Assembly (NCBI RefSeq): GCF_002224125.1
Contig: NZ_NCSM01000008.1
Coordinates: forward strand, 1 to 62,813
Direction of reading: 5' to 3'
Length of the DNA stretch: 62,813 nucleotides
Source: Streptomyces sp. NBS 14/10
GTDB lineage: Bacteria > Actinomycetota > Actinomycetes > Streptomycetales > Streptomycetaceae
The notes under the pieces are model-generated. The model searched no databases, was not told the origin of the DNA, and saw only the letters and a program-made list of their open reading frames with translations. How positions within the stretch are numbered: the first letter of the stretch is position 1; each line of letters starts with the position of its first letter. Positions 16,679 to 26,357 of this stretch are shown piece by piece. The position numbers were made by a program, and so were the translations under genes.

Positions 16679-17388
16679 TAGCTCGTCTTCTTCCAGTTCT
16701 TGCAGCCGTTGGTCTTGAAGTATCCGTCGCCGGCGGCGATGGTCACCACGCCGTTTCCGGAGACGTTTTCGTTGGCGATGATCGAGTCGATGCCGTGCAG
16801 GGCGTCCTTGCTGCGCTCCCAGTAGCAGGTCGCGTCATTGGCGTTGCCGGTCGACTTGTACGTACCGGGGGCGATGTCGGCCCCGATCCGGTACATGCCG
16901 CCGTTCCCGTCCACCTCGGACTTGGGGGTGCCGGAGGCCTTGGCGGGGACGGCCGTCCAGTCCTTGCACCCGTTCGACTTGAAGATCTTGTCGCCCGCCT
17001 TGATCGTCACATAGGCGTTGCCCATGACGTTGTCGTTGGCGATGAGCGAATCGGTCTCGCCGCTGGAGTCCTTGGCCCGCTCCCAGTAGCACATGCCGTC
17101 GGTGTTGTCCGTGGACATGTAGGTGCCGGGCTTGACGTCGGAGCCGACCTGGAAGGTGCCGTCGCCGCCGATCGCGGGCTCGGCCTTGGGCTTGTCACCG
17201 CCCTTGTCACCGGACTTCGAGCCCCCGCCGGACGTGGCCCCCTGGGCCACGGTGTCCTTGCTCTTGTCCTTGTCGTCGTCTCCTCCGCCTCCCGCCAGGG
17301 CGCCGCCGATGGCGATCACCACGACGAGCGCCCCCGCCCCCGTCAGGACCTTGTGCCGGGCAAACCAGTTCTGCTGCTGCTGCGACAT
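16678..17388 (-). CDS. Membrane-anchored protein with an internally duplicated extracytoplasmic domain
   Basis: A 236-residue protein: short cytoplasmic N-terminus MSQQQQNWFARHK, one transmembrane helix (about 14-33), a Gly/Lys/Asp-rich linker, then two tandem copies of a 65-70 residue domain (about 85-150 and 165-236). Each copy has the pattern G-x-D-(V/I)-x-PGTY-x-S-T-(D/G)-N, CYWER, a DS(L/I)IAN(D/E)N core and F-K-(S/T)-NGCK(D/N)W, with one conserved Cys pair per copy suggesting a disulfide. No function is known. The ATG at 17388 follows GGGGAGGG. It is the first gene of a two-gene operon with the lipoprotein. Confidence 0.82.
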   Translation of the reverse strand: MSQQQQNWFARHKVLTGAGALVVVIAIGGALAGGGGDDDKDKSKDTVAQGATSGGGSKSGDKGGDKPKAEPAIGGDGTFQVGSDVKPGTYMSTDNTDGMCYWERAKDSSGETDSLIANDNVMGNAYVTIKAGDKIFKSNGCKDWTAVPAKASGTPKSEVDGNGGMYRIGADIAPGTYKSTGNANDATCYWERSKDALHGIDSIIANENVSGNGVVTIAAGDGYFKTNGCKNWKKTS

Positions 17389-17586
17389 GCGGCAGCCCTC
17401 CCCTTCTGAGCTCATCCGGGAGCCGTTTGGCCTCCGTGAACCGATGGGTCAATCACAGCAGAGTCTGTGAACCGAGTCAACAAGAGTCTGAGGCGGAGGT
17501 AGGATTCACAATGTGAACGGGTCTCTTTGAAGATCGCTATCGGTATGCTCGATGTGACAGCCGCACCACGGGACGGAGTCAGCCAG

Positions 17587-19827
17587 GTGCCCGACAACGC
17601 AGCAGAGGTGACCGCCGCCGGGATCGCCCGGCTGGCCGGGGTCGGCCGCGCCGCCGTCAGCAACTGGCGGCGCCGCCACGCGGATTTCCCCAGGCCGGTC
17701 GGCGGCACCGAGACCAGCCCGACCTTCGCCCTCGGCGATGTCGAGCAATGGCTGCGCGACCAGGGCAAGCTCGCCGAGGTGCCGCTGCGCGAGCGCGTCT
17801 GGCAGGCGCTGGCCGGGCATCCGGACGGGGCCGCCGCCGCGCTCGGTCCCGTCGGCGCCGTACTCCTCCTCGTACGGGACCGGCCCGCCCAGTGGCGCCG
17901 GCTGAGCGACGCCACCGACCCGCAGCTGGCCGAACTGCTGCCGCCCGCGCTCGCCCCGGTGCTGACCGCCCGGCTCGGCGAGGACCACCCGGTGCCCGTC
18001 GCGGACCCGGCCGGGCTGCGGCCCTTCGTACCGCTGCTGCGCCAGGCCGTCGAGCTGGCCGCGGAGACCGGCCCGCGCGAGACGTACGAGTTCCTGATCG
18101 GGCGCCATCTGGACGCCAACCCACGGCAGTACACCGTCACCCCGCCCGAACTCACCGAGCTGATGGCCGCCCTGGCGGGTCTGGCGGGCGGGCCGGCGGG
18201 TCCGATGAGTCCCGCCCCCACCGTTCTCGACCCCGCCTCGGGCACCGGCGGGCTGCTGTGGGCCGTGCTGCGCACCCACAGCGTGGCCACGCTGTACGCC
18301 CAGGAGCTGGACCGCGACCTCGCCGCGCTCACCGCGCTGCGGCTGGCCCTGACCCACGAGGGCCAGGGCACACAGGTGCGGGTGCACGGCGGCGACAGCC
18401 TGCGCGCGGACGCCCTGCCCCAGCTCGCCGCCGACGCGGTCGTCTCCCACCCGCCGTTCAACGAGCGCAACTGGGGCCACGACGAGCTCGCCTACGACCC
18501 CCGCTGGGAGTACGGCTTCCCGGCCCGCACCGAATCCGAGCTCGCCTGGGTCCAGCACGCCCTCGCGCACCTCCGCGACGGCGGCACCGCCGTACTGCTC
18601 ATGCCCCCGGCCGTGGCCTCCCGCCGCTCCGGCCGCCGTATCCGCGCCGATCTGCTGCGGCGCGGCGCGCTGCGGGCCGTGGTCGCGCTGCCCGCCGGGG
18701 CCGCCCCGCCGTACGGGATCCCGCTGCATCTGTGGGTGCTGCGCCGCCCCGGGGCCGGGCAGCCCACCGCGCCGCGGCTGCTGCTGGTCGACGCCGCGGC
18801 GGCCGTGGCCTCGGCGGCGGGCCCGGTCGACGGCCCGGCGGCGGTCCCCGGATACCCGGCGGGCGCGGCCTCCCCGGGCCGGGACAAGCTGCCCTGGCAG
18901 ACCGTGCGCGACACCGTCCTCGACGCCTGGCGCGCCTTCGACGGCGAGGGCGGTGACGGCGGCGACGGGGGCGACGGGGGTCCCGAGCGGGCGGGCGTGT
19001 GCCAGGTGCTGCCCGTCATCGAACTCCTCGACGACGACGTCGACCTCGCCCCCGCCCGCCATCTGCCGTCGCCCGCCGCGGGCGGCGGCGCCGAGGAACT
19101 GGCCTCCGTACGCGACCGGCTCACCGCCACCCTGGCCCGTACGGTCGAGCTGACCCCCGTCGCGCCCGCCGGCCCGGACGCCCTGGATGAGCAGCCGCAG
19201 GGCGCGCGCTGGCCCATGACCACCGTCGGCGAACTGGCCCGTGCGGGCGCCCTGGTGCTGCGCACCGGTGGCGCGGTGACGGTGCCGGGGCCGGGGCGGC
19301 AGTCGGCGGGTTCGGGGCCGGAGGCGCCCCCGGTGCTCACCGAGACCGACGTGCTCGCCGGGACCGGCCCCACCGGCGCCCTCCCCGCCCCCGCGGCCGG
19401 TGAGCGGCCCGAGGTGGCCGCCGAGGAGCCGGTGCTGACCGAGCCGGGCGATGTCGTGGTGCCGCTCGTCGGCGGCGGTACGGTCGCCCGCGTGGTGGAC
19501 GAGGCCGCGGCCGGGGCCCTGCTCGCCCGCAATCTGTGCCTGCTGCGGCCCGACCCGCAGGCGCTCGACCCGTGGTTCCTCGCCGGGTATCTGCGCGGCG
19601 GCGCCAACCAGCGGCAGGCCAGCAGCTACGCCTCCACCGCCACCCGGCTCGACGTACGCCGACTGCGGCTGCCCCGGCTCCCGCTCGACGACCAGCGGCG
19701 CTACGGCGAGCACTACCGCACCCTCGCCTCCTTCGAGGAGGCGCTGAGGCTCGCGGGGCGGCTGGGGGACCAGTTGGTACGGGGGCTGTACGACGGGCTG
19801 GCCGACGGTACGGTCCAGCCCCATTGA
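17587..19827 (+). CDS. Orphan N6-adenine DNA methylase-like protein with HTH and specificity-like domains
   Basis: A 746-residue protein resembling a HsdM-HsdS fusion. An N-terminal AlpA/MerR-like helix-turn-helix (AAGIARLAGVGRAAVSNWRR, about 8-28) comes first. A methyltransferase domain follows (about 150-440) with SAM motif I as VLDPASGTGG. The C-terminal half includes a target-recognition-like segment (DVVVPLVGGG and RLRLPRLPLDDQRRYGEHYR). Motif IV, normally (N/D/S)PP(Y/F), reads S287-H-P-P-F (18445-18459), with His where the base-flipping Asn should be. No endonuclease gene is nearby. It may be a diverged modification enzyme or a DNA-binding regulator. The GTG at 17587 is the likely start (GGACGGAG upstream); earlier in-frame starts exist. 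Confidence 0.75.
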   Translation: MPDNAAEVTAAGIARLAGVGRAAVSNWRRRHADFPRPVGGTETSPTFALGDVEQWLRDQGKLAEVPLRERVWQALAGHPDGAAAALGPVGAVLLLVRDRPAQWRRLSDATDPQLAELLPPALAPVLTARLGEDHPVPVADPAGLRPFVPLLRQAVELAAETGPRETYEFLIGRHLDANPRQYTVTPPELTELMAALAGLAGGPAGPMSPAPTVLDPASGTGGLLWAVLRTHSVATLYAQELDRDLAALTALRLALTHEGQGTQVRVHGGDSLRADALPQLAADAVVSHPPFNERNWGHDELAYDPRWEYGFPARTESELAWVQHALAHLRDGGTAVLLMPPAVASRRSGRRIRADLLRRGALRAVVALPAGAAPPYGIPLHLWVLRRPGAGQPTAPRLLLVDAAAAVASAAGPVDGPAAVPGYPAGAASPGRDKLPWQTVRDTVLDAWRAFDGEGGDGGDGGDGGPERAGVCQVLPVIELLDDDVDLAPARHLPSPAAGGGAEELASVRDRLTATLARTVELTPVAPAGPDALDEQPQGARWPMTTVGELARAGALVLRTGGAVTVPGPGRQSAGSGPEAPPVLTETDVLAGTGPTGALPAPAAGERPEVAAEEPVLTEPGDVVVPLVGGGTVARVVDEAAAGALLARNLCLLRPDPQALDPWFLAGYLRGGANQRQASSYASTATRLDVRRLRLPRLPLDDQRRYGEHYRTLASFEEALRLAGRLGDQLVRGLYDGLADGTVQPH

Positions 19828-19958
19828 TCACGATTGTGTGATCAAAGAGACGCCGGAATCCGTACAACCCGGGTTCCGCCTGCCACGTCGATGTATACGC
19901 TCAAGCGCGCACGCACGCGCGCGAGCATCCCTCGGCACCAGGTCCTCCAGGAGCAGCC

Positions 19959-20584
<626 letters not shown>

Positions 20585-20588
<4 letters not shown>

Positions 20589-22132
20589 ACGGACGCGTCG
20601 TCGCCGACCGCTATGAGCTGGCCACGCTCCTCGGCCAGGGCGGCATGGGCCAGGTGTGGACCGCGTACGACCGGCGGCTCGACCGCCGGGTCGCGGTCAA
20701 GCTGCTGCGCCCCGACCGGATGGCGATACCCAGCGACGGCGGCGACGGCGTCGACGATCTGCGCCGCCGCTTCGTACGCGAGTGCCGGGTCACCGCGCAG
20801 GTCGACCACCGCGGTCTGGTCACCGTGCACGACGCGGGCAGCGACGGCGACGACCTGTACCTGATCATGCAGTACGTCGAGGGCGCCGACCTCGCCGACC
20901 ACCTCGCCGAACACGACCCCTACCCCTGGCAGTGGGCGGTGTGCGTGGCGGCGCAGCTGTGCGCGGTGCTCTCCGCCGTCCACGCGGTGCCGATCGTGCA
21001 CCGCGACCTCAAGCCGCGGAACGTGATGATCCGCCCCGATGGCTCGGTGACCGTCCTCGACCTCGGCGTCGCCGCCGTCCTCGACACCGACACCACCCGC
21101 CTCACCCACACCGGCTCGCCCATCGGCAGCCCCGCCTATATGGCCCCCGAGCAGGCCATGGGCGGCGCCGTCGGCCCGTACACCGATCTGTACGCGCTGG
21201 GCGTGCTGATGCATGAACTCCTCATCGGCGATGTGCCCTTCGTCGGCTCCACCGCCCTGGGCGTACTGCACCGCCATCTCTACGAGCCGCCGGTCCCGGT
21301 CCGTCAGGCGCGGCCCGAGGTGCCCGAGGCGCTGGAGACGCTGGTGCTGCGGCTGCTCGCCAAGGACCCCCAGCACCGGCCGGCCGACGCCCAGGAGGTC
21401 TACCAGGCGCTGGTTCCGCTGCTGCCGTACGCCGCCGCGGCGCCCGGTGTCGCCGCCACCGGCCCCATGGACCCCACACGCCCCTTCCTGCGCCCGCACG
21501 CCCCCTGGCCGGACCGCCCAGGGCCGCCGTCAGCCGCCGTTCCGTCGGCGCCTCCCGCAGCCCCCGCCCGGTCGGATGTGGCGGCGGCCGTCGACGAGGT
21601 CAAACGCCTGCTGGACCAGGGGTGGATCACCCAGGCCGTGGACATCCTCGGCGCGATCCTCCCCTCGGCCGCCGCGGAACACGGCGAGCTCTCCCCGGTC
21701 GTACGGTCGCTGCGCAAGCAGTACGCGGTGACGCTCATGGACGACGGGCAGTACCGCCGCGCCCTGCCCGAGCTGCGCCGGCTCGCCGACGAGTACGCCG
21801 CCGAGTCGGGCCCCGAGGCGCTGCGCAACTCGCTCCAGTTCCGCTACGAGGCGGCCCAGTGCCTCGAACAGCTCGGCGAGGCGGCCCAGGCGCTGGTCGA
21901 ATACCGCACCCTGCTCCCGTACTTCGAGCAGTACGCGGCCACCGACCCGGCCACGCCGCTGGAAATCCGCCGCAGGACCGGGCACTTGCTGCTCTCCCTC
22001 GGCGACCGCCCGGCCGCCCATGACATGCTCGCCCGCCTCCTGTTCGACGCCGAGCGGCTGCACGGCCCGCACCACCCCTTTCCGGAGGAGATCCGCCGCA
22101 CACTGCACTGGCTCGGGCAGGTCCGGGGCTAG
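20585..22132 (+). CDS. Soluble Ser/Thr protein kinase with C-terminal TPR-like region
   Basis: A 515-residue Hanks-type kinase. The catalytic domain (about 8-275) has the Gly loop LLGQGGMGQV, VAVKLL with the ATP Lys, HRDLKPRN, DLGVA in place of DFG, and GSPAYMAPEQ. A Pro/Ala-rich linker is followed by about 180 residues of helical repeats (WITQAVDILGAILP, YRRALPELRRLADEY, AAQALVEYRTLLPY) that look like tetratricopeptide repeats, suited to protein binding. There is no transmembrane helix or PASTA domain, so it is cytosolic. The TTG start overlaps the preceding gene's stop; GAGAGCAGGG lies just upstream. Confidence 0.88.
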
Positions 22133-22258
22133 CGAGGTGGCGGGGAGATGGCGGGGAAGGTGGCCGGAGCCGTGGCGAATCGTTGTCGAAGCAGTGGCTT
22201 AGGCCGCGCCGACTCCATACCATCGATCAAGCCAGGTCGATCTATGCCGGGAGACTTG

Positions 22259-22999
22259 ATGCTGCATCCCTTTGGGGGGCGTCCCCCATACCGCCGCACG
22301 AAAGCGGCTTCGCCGCGCGGCCGCGCCACCCTCGCCGTCCCTGCCGCGTCCGCCATGCTGCTCGCCGCCCCGCTGCTCACGGCCTGTGGCAATGACGCGC
22401 ACCCCGGGGCAGCCGCCGTCGTGGACGGCAGCCGGATCACCGTCTCGCAGCTCCAGGCGCGGGTCAACGACGTCCGGGACGCGCAGCGCGGCTCCGCCAA
22501 GTCCGAACAACTGGTGGCGGGCAGCGGTCAGCTGAGCCAGAACACCCTGATCCGCATGATCCAGTTCCGGGTGATCGAGCGGGCCGGCCAGGACAACGGG
22601 GTGCGGGTGACCCGCCGCGATGTGCAGCAGTGCCGCAAGGCCGTCGAGTCGGCGGGCGGCGCCGAGGTGCTGCGCAGCCTCCAGACGGGGCAGACGACGA
22701 AGTGCGACCCGACCGCCGGGCCGCAGTCGGGCGGCGCCGCGGCGCTGCGCGACTTCTATCTGGAACAGGGCATCGCCCCGGACCGGATCGACGACGCGCT
22801 GCGCATGGAGCTGTTGCGCAACGGCCTGGTGCACAAGCTCGGCACCGCCAAGGTCAACGCGGTCTTCGCGGCCACCTCCAAGAAGCTGGCCATCACGGTC
22901 AACCCGCGCTACGGGACCTGGGACGACACCCGGGGCACGGCGGTGCTGACCAAGGAGTCCTGGCTGCGGACCTCCGAGGACGTGAATCAGCAGGCGTAG
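22259..22999 (+). CDS. SurA-N-like lipoprotein
   Basis: A 246-residue lipoprotein with an Arg-rich start, a hydrophobic core and lipobox LLTAC (about residue 43). The body has the SurA/PrsA N-terminal chaperone pattern (AAVVDGSRITVSQLQARVND, and LIRMIQFRVIERAGQDNGVRVTRRDVQQ) without a recognisable PPIase domain. It may assist folding of exported proteins. The ATG at 22259 has GGGAG five bases upstream. Spacing of 14 bases to the MazG gene suggests one transcript; the surA-like/mazG order recurs in Streptomyces. Confidence 0.82.
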   Translation: MLHPFGGRPPYRRTKAASPRGRATLAVPAASAMLLAAPLLTACGNDAHPGAAAVVDGSRITVSQLQARVNDVRDAQRGSAKSEQLVAGSGQLSQNTLIRMIQFRVIERAGQDNGVRVTRRDVQQCRKAVESAGGAEVLRSLQTGQTTKCDPTAGPQSGGAAALRDFYLEQGIAPDRIDDALRMELLRNGLVHKLGTAKVNAVFAATSKKLAITVNPRYGTWDDTRGTAVLTKESWLRTSEDVNQQA

Positions 23000-23013
23000 G
23001 TTACGTTTCAAGG

Positions 23014-24033
23014 GTGACCGCCTCCGAAGCCCCGGGTGCAGCCCTTGCCGCAGGCCCTACCGGCCGTATCGTCCTGCTCACCACCAGCCACCGGGTGGCG
23101 CCCGGGCTGCTGTCATGGCCCGCGTGGCAGGCGCTGCGCGGCGCGGACCGGGTGCTGTGCGCGGACTCGGCCCATCCGCAGCTGCCGTATCTGCGGGACG
23201 CGGGCGTCGAGGTGGCGGAGGCGGCGCCCGGTGCGCGCGAACTGGTCGACTACTGCACCACCGCGCCGGGCCGCACCGCCGTCGTCCTCACTTCGGCGGA
23301 CGGGGAGTCCGCGCTGACCGACGGGCTGGCCCGGCTCGCCGGGTCCGGCCGGGAGCGGATGCCGGACCTGGAGCTGCTGCCCGGCGCGTACGACCTGCCG
23401 GGCGCGCGGCTGCTCGACCTGGTCCAGGTGATGGACCGGATCCGGGTCGAATGCCCGTGGAGCGGCGCCCGCACCAGCGAGGAGCTGGTGAAGTACGGCA
23501 TCGAGGAGGCGTACGAGCTCGTCGAGGCCATCGAGCAGGGCGACCGCGAGGCGCTGCGCGAGGAGCTGGGCGATGTGCTGCTCCAGGTCGTCTTCCACGC
23601 CCGGATCGCGCAGGAGGACCCGGACGAGCCGTTCTCGATCGACGAGGTGGCGGGCGGGATCGTGGACAAGCTGATCCGCCGCCATCCGCATATCTTCGGC
23701 GAGGAGGCGGCCGAGACCGCCGAGGACGTCAGGGAGCACTGGCTGCGGACGAAGGCGGCCGAGAAGCGGCGCGACTCGGTCACCGACGGAGTGCCGCTCG
23801 GGCAGCCCGCGCTCGCGCTGGCCGCCAAGCTGGCCTCCCGTGCCCGTACGGCGGGTCTTGAGGTGCCGGTGCCCGAAGGGCCCGAGGGGGAAGACGTCGG
23901 CTACGAACTGCTCGCCCTGGCGGTGCGGGCGGCCGGGCAGGGCATCGAGCCGGAGACGGCGCTGCGCGCCGCGGCCCGTACGTACCGGGACGCGATCCGG
24001 GCGGCCGAAGTCGCGCGGCGCGGCGGGGAGTAG
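23014..24033 (+). CDS. mazG: Nucleoside triphosphate pyrophosphohydrolase
   Basis: A 339-residue MazG-type enzyme hydrolysing NTPs or dNTPs to the monophosphate and pyrophosphate, thought to clear damaged nucleotides. An N-terminal tetrapyrrole-methylase-like domain (about 12-145) precedes the MazG domain (about 145-240), which has the Mg-binding acidic motifs YGIEEAYELVEAI and REELGDVLLQVVFHA. The C-terminal region is a second, weaker helical part. The start GTG at 23014 has only a poor ribosome site, consistent with coupling to the lipoprotein gene just upstream. Confidence 0.92.
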   Translation: MTASEAPGAALAAGPTGRIVLLTTSHRVAPGLLSWPAWQALRGADRVLCADSAHPQLPYLRDAGVEVAEAAPGARELVDYCTTAPGRTAVVLTSADGESALTDGLARLAGSGRERMPDLELLPGAYDLPGARLLDLVQVMDRIRVECPWSGARTSEELVKYGIEEAYELVEAIEQGDREALREELGDVLLQVVFHARIAQEDPDEPFSIDEVAGGIVDKLIRRHPHIFGEEAAETAEDVREHWLRTKAAEKRRDSVTDGVPLGQPALALAAKLASRARTAGLEVPVPEGPEGEDVGYELLALAVRAAGQGIEPETALRAAARTYRDAIRAAEVARRGGE

Positions 24034-24136
24034 GGCCCGCGAGCGACTGCTGCCGCGAGCCCCTGCTGCTGCGAGCCCTCGCTACTGCGGTACAGCTCCT
24101 CAGCGGTAGAGCCCCTACTGCTGCGGTAACGCTGCT

Positions 24137-24165
24137 GTCGCGAGCCCCTGCTGCCGCGGGGCTCG
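24137..24165. terminator. Terminator hairpin within gcgagcccc repeats
   Basis: gcgagcccc (24137-24145) pairs with ggggctcgc. The surrounding 24040-24165 contains imperfect repeats of gcgagcccctgctg, filling the gap between the convergent mazG and enoyl-CoA hydratase genes. Confidence 0.6.
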
Positions 24166-24173
24166 CAAGCAGG

Positions 24174-24929
24174 TCAGGCGTCGGTCGGCCGTCCAGCGGC
24201 GATCACCGACGCCATGAGCTCGGCGTCCAGCAGGCTGGCGTCGGCGAGCCGGTTGCCGGCGGCGTAGGAGTTCAGCAGCGCCTTGGTGACTCTCAGCGCC
24301 GCGGCGGAGCGGCGGACGACGGGCCGGGTCCACTCGTCGACCACCTGGTCCAACTCGGCCTCCGGGACGACCCGGTGGACCACCGAAAGCCGCTCGGCCT
24401 GAGCGGCGTCGAATCCGGCGCCGGTCAGGATCAGTTCGCGGATCCGCGCGGCCCCCGCCTCCTGGAGCAGCCGGGGCAGCGAGCCTCCCCAGGCGGCCGG
24501 GAGGCCCAGCGCGAGCTCCGGCAGCCGGAAGCGGCAGTCGTCGGCCCCGACGCGCAGATCGCAGAAGAGCGCCAGGGCCAGCCCGGCTCCGATGACCTGG
24601 CCGTGCAGCCGGGCGATGGTGACGGCGCTCGTGGTGGCCAGGGCGTCGCACACCCGGCGGGCCTTGCCGCTGGTGGTCCGCAGCCCGTTGCCGGTGGGAT
24701 CGGTGGCGAGTTGTTCGGCGTATTCGCGGCGGTCGCCGCCCGCGCTGAAATTGGGGCCGCCTCCGGAGAGCACGACCACCCGGATATCGGGGCGGTCGTG
24801 TACGGCGCCGAGCACCGCGAGCAGATCGTCGAGCACGCGGTCCGTGACGGCGTTGCCGTTTTCCGGGGTGTTGAACCGCACCTGCACCACGGGGCCGTCG
24901 TGGGTGACGTACAGGGACTTGAGCGACAC
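24174..24929 (-). CDS. Enoyl-CoA hydratase/isomerase-like protein of the conservon cluster
   Basis: A 251-residue crotonase-fold protein, last gene of the conservon operon. The oxyanion-hole segments are present (FSAGGDRREY and HGQVIGAGLALAL). The first catalytic Glu of hydratases, in GGGxELA, is replaced (GAGLALALFCD), while the second is kept (LPELALGL). It is therefore unlikely to be a standard hydratase and could be an isomerase or other crotonase-family enzyme. The GTG at 24929 lies 22 bases after the P450 stop with GAGGAAA upstream; an alternative start at 24968 would overlap the P450 end. Confidence 0.78.
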   Translation of the reverse strand: MSLKSLYVTHDGPVVQVRFNTPENGNAVTDRVLDDLLAVLGAVHDRPDIRVVVLSGGGPNFSAGGDRREYAEQLATDPTGNGLRTTSGKARRVCDALATTSAVTIARLHGQVIGAGLALALFCDLRVGADDCRFRLPELALGLPAAWGGSLPRLLQEAGAARIRELILTGAGFDAAQAERLSVVHRVVPEAELDQVVDEWTRPVVRRSAAALRVTKALLNSYAAGNRLADASLLDAELMASVIAAGRPTDA

Positions 24930-24951
24930 GACGCTTTCCTCTTCCCGCGGC

Positions 24952-26208
24952 TCAGTGCTCGGCGACATGGAGTGCGGTGAGTCGGCGGAATGCCATGCGT
25001 GGTTCCCAGAGTGGTGGTGTGGTGACGCGTAGCGTCGGGAAACGGCGGTTGAGGCTCTGGAGCAGTTCGGTCGCTTCCAGCCGGGCGAGTGCGGCTCCGA
25101 TGCAGAAATGAATGCCGCCGCCGAAACCGAGGTGACTGGCCGTGCGTCCGATGTCGAAGGTGTCCGGGTCGGCGAATTGGGACGGATCGTGATTAGCGGC
25201 CGCGATCATGACGTGTACGACTTCGTCCCGCTGTATTCGCGCTCCGGCGAGTTCGGTGTCCTCCGTGGCGACCCGGGTGGTCAGATGGATGGGCGGGTCG
25301 TAGCGCAGGACTTCCTCGACGGCGTTCGGCGCGGCCTCGGGGTGGGCCATCAGCCAGGACCGCTGAAGCGGATTCTGGTCGAGCAGCCAGACCATGTTCG
25401 ACAGCAGGGTCGAGGTGGTCTCCAGCGAGGCGATGACGATGAACATCACCAGGTGGTAAAGCGTTTCGTCAGCGACCTCGCGGTCCGGTTCGAGCTGGTC
25501 CCAGGTGCGGATCCAGTGCGAGAGGGCGTCGTCGCCGAGGGAGCGCCTGCGCTCGGCGACCACCGCGGTGAAATACTCGCGTAGACCCTCGGCGGCGGCA
25601 TTGGCCTGAGCCAACTGGCTTGCCGAGGGCAGGAGTTCCTGGGCGTACGCCTGGCCGTGGGTGAGCTCCCTGAGCAGGGCGTGGTCGGCCTGGGGGAGCT
25701 TCAGCCAGTGGCTGATGGTGGCCACCGGCAGCTCTTCGCCGACCAGGGTGGCGAAATCGGCCTCACCGGCCGTGCGCAACTGGTCGGAAAGCCGGTCGAG
25801 GAGTTCTTCGGCGGTCTGCCTGACAAAGGGCTGGAGACCGGCCAGCGTGAAGCGGTCGAATACATTTCCGAGTGAGCGCCGCTGCTGGGTGTGCACCGGC
25901 GGATTGAGGCCCTGGAGCGTCTTGCTCAATTGACGTGAGGCGGGCGCGCTCCAGCGATTTCCATCGCCCTGGCGCGCCCGCCACTCGGCATCGAAGGTGG
26001 CCCACGCTTTGCTTCGGAGGACCTGGTCACACAGTTCGTGAGACAGCAAGAGGTGGCCGCCCCAGGGAGCGGGCACGACATCGCCCATCGCCCTGAGTTC
26101 GGCGTAGATGGGGTAAGGGTTCGCCTGACCCCGGGAAGCTCGTAGGCGGGATATGAGTGAAACCATGGAGCGTCGGTCAATAATGGTGCCGGCGGCGGTA
26201 GGTTCCAC
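24952..26208 (-). CDS. Cytochrome P450 (canonical motifs), conservon-associated
   Basis: A 418-residue class I bacterial P450. All hallmark motifs are present: I-helix IASLETTS, K-helix ExxR in EEVLRYDPP and haem loop LGFGGGIHFCIGAALARLE. It should accept electrons from a ferredoxin and hydroxylate or epoxidise a small molecule; none is predictable. It lies downstream of cvnA-D and an EXXR-less P450. In S. coelicolor such CYP157/CYP154-type pairs follow several conservons, and this may be the CYP154-like partner. The GTG at 26208 has AAGGAG with a five-base gap (the GTG at 26214 abuts it). Confidence 0.88.
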   Translation of the reverse strand: MEPTAAGTIIDRRSMVSLISRLRASRGQANPYPIYAELRAMGDVVPAPWGGHLLLSHELCDQVLRSKAWATFDAEWRARQGDGNRWSAPASRQLSKTLQGLNPPVHTQQRRSLGNVFDRFTLAGLQPFVRQTAEELLDRLSDQLRTAGEADFATLVGEELPVATISHWLKLPQADHALLRELTHGQAYAQELLPSASQLAQANAAAEGLREYFTAVVAERRRSLGDDALSHWIRTWDQLEPDREVADETLYHLVMFIVIASLETTSTLLSNMVWLLDQNPLQRSWLMAHPEAAPNAVEEVLRYDPPIHLTTRVATEDTELAGARIQRDEVVHVMIAAANHDPSQFADPDTFDIGRTASHLGFGGGIHFCIGAALARLEATELLQSLNRRFPTLRVTTPPLWEPRMAFRRLTALHVAEH

Positions 26209-26357
26209 AACCACTCCTTCTGGACTGCACCCCGGTTGGGGTCACACTAAGTCGCTTAATTGACCGGAACTGATCAGTCCGCGACAATTCGCGATACGTC
26301 CTACCCGCACGATTGAACATCCATTCATACGGAAACTGGTTCGATTTGTGGGCAAGA

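Noticed and set aside
17506..19824. A 772-residue open frame on the minus strand opposite the methylase gene
   Set aside because: Mirror frame of a high-GC gene; composition is Gly/Arg/Ala/Pro-rich with no domain, and the plus-strand frame has clear motifs.
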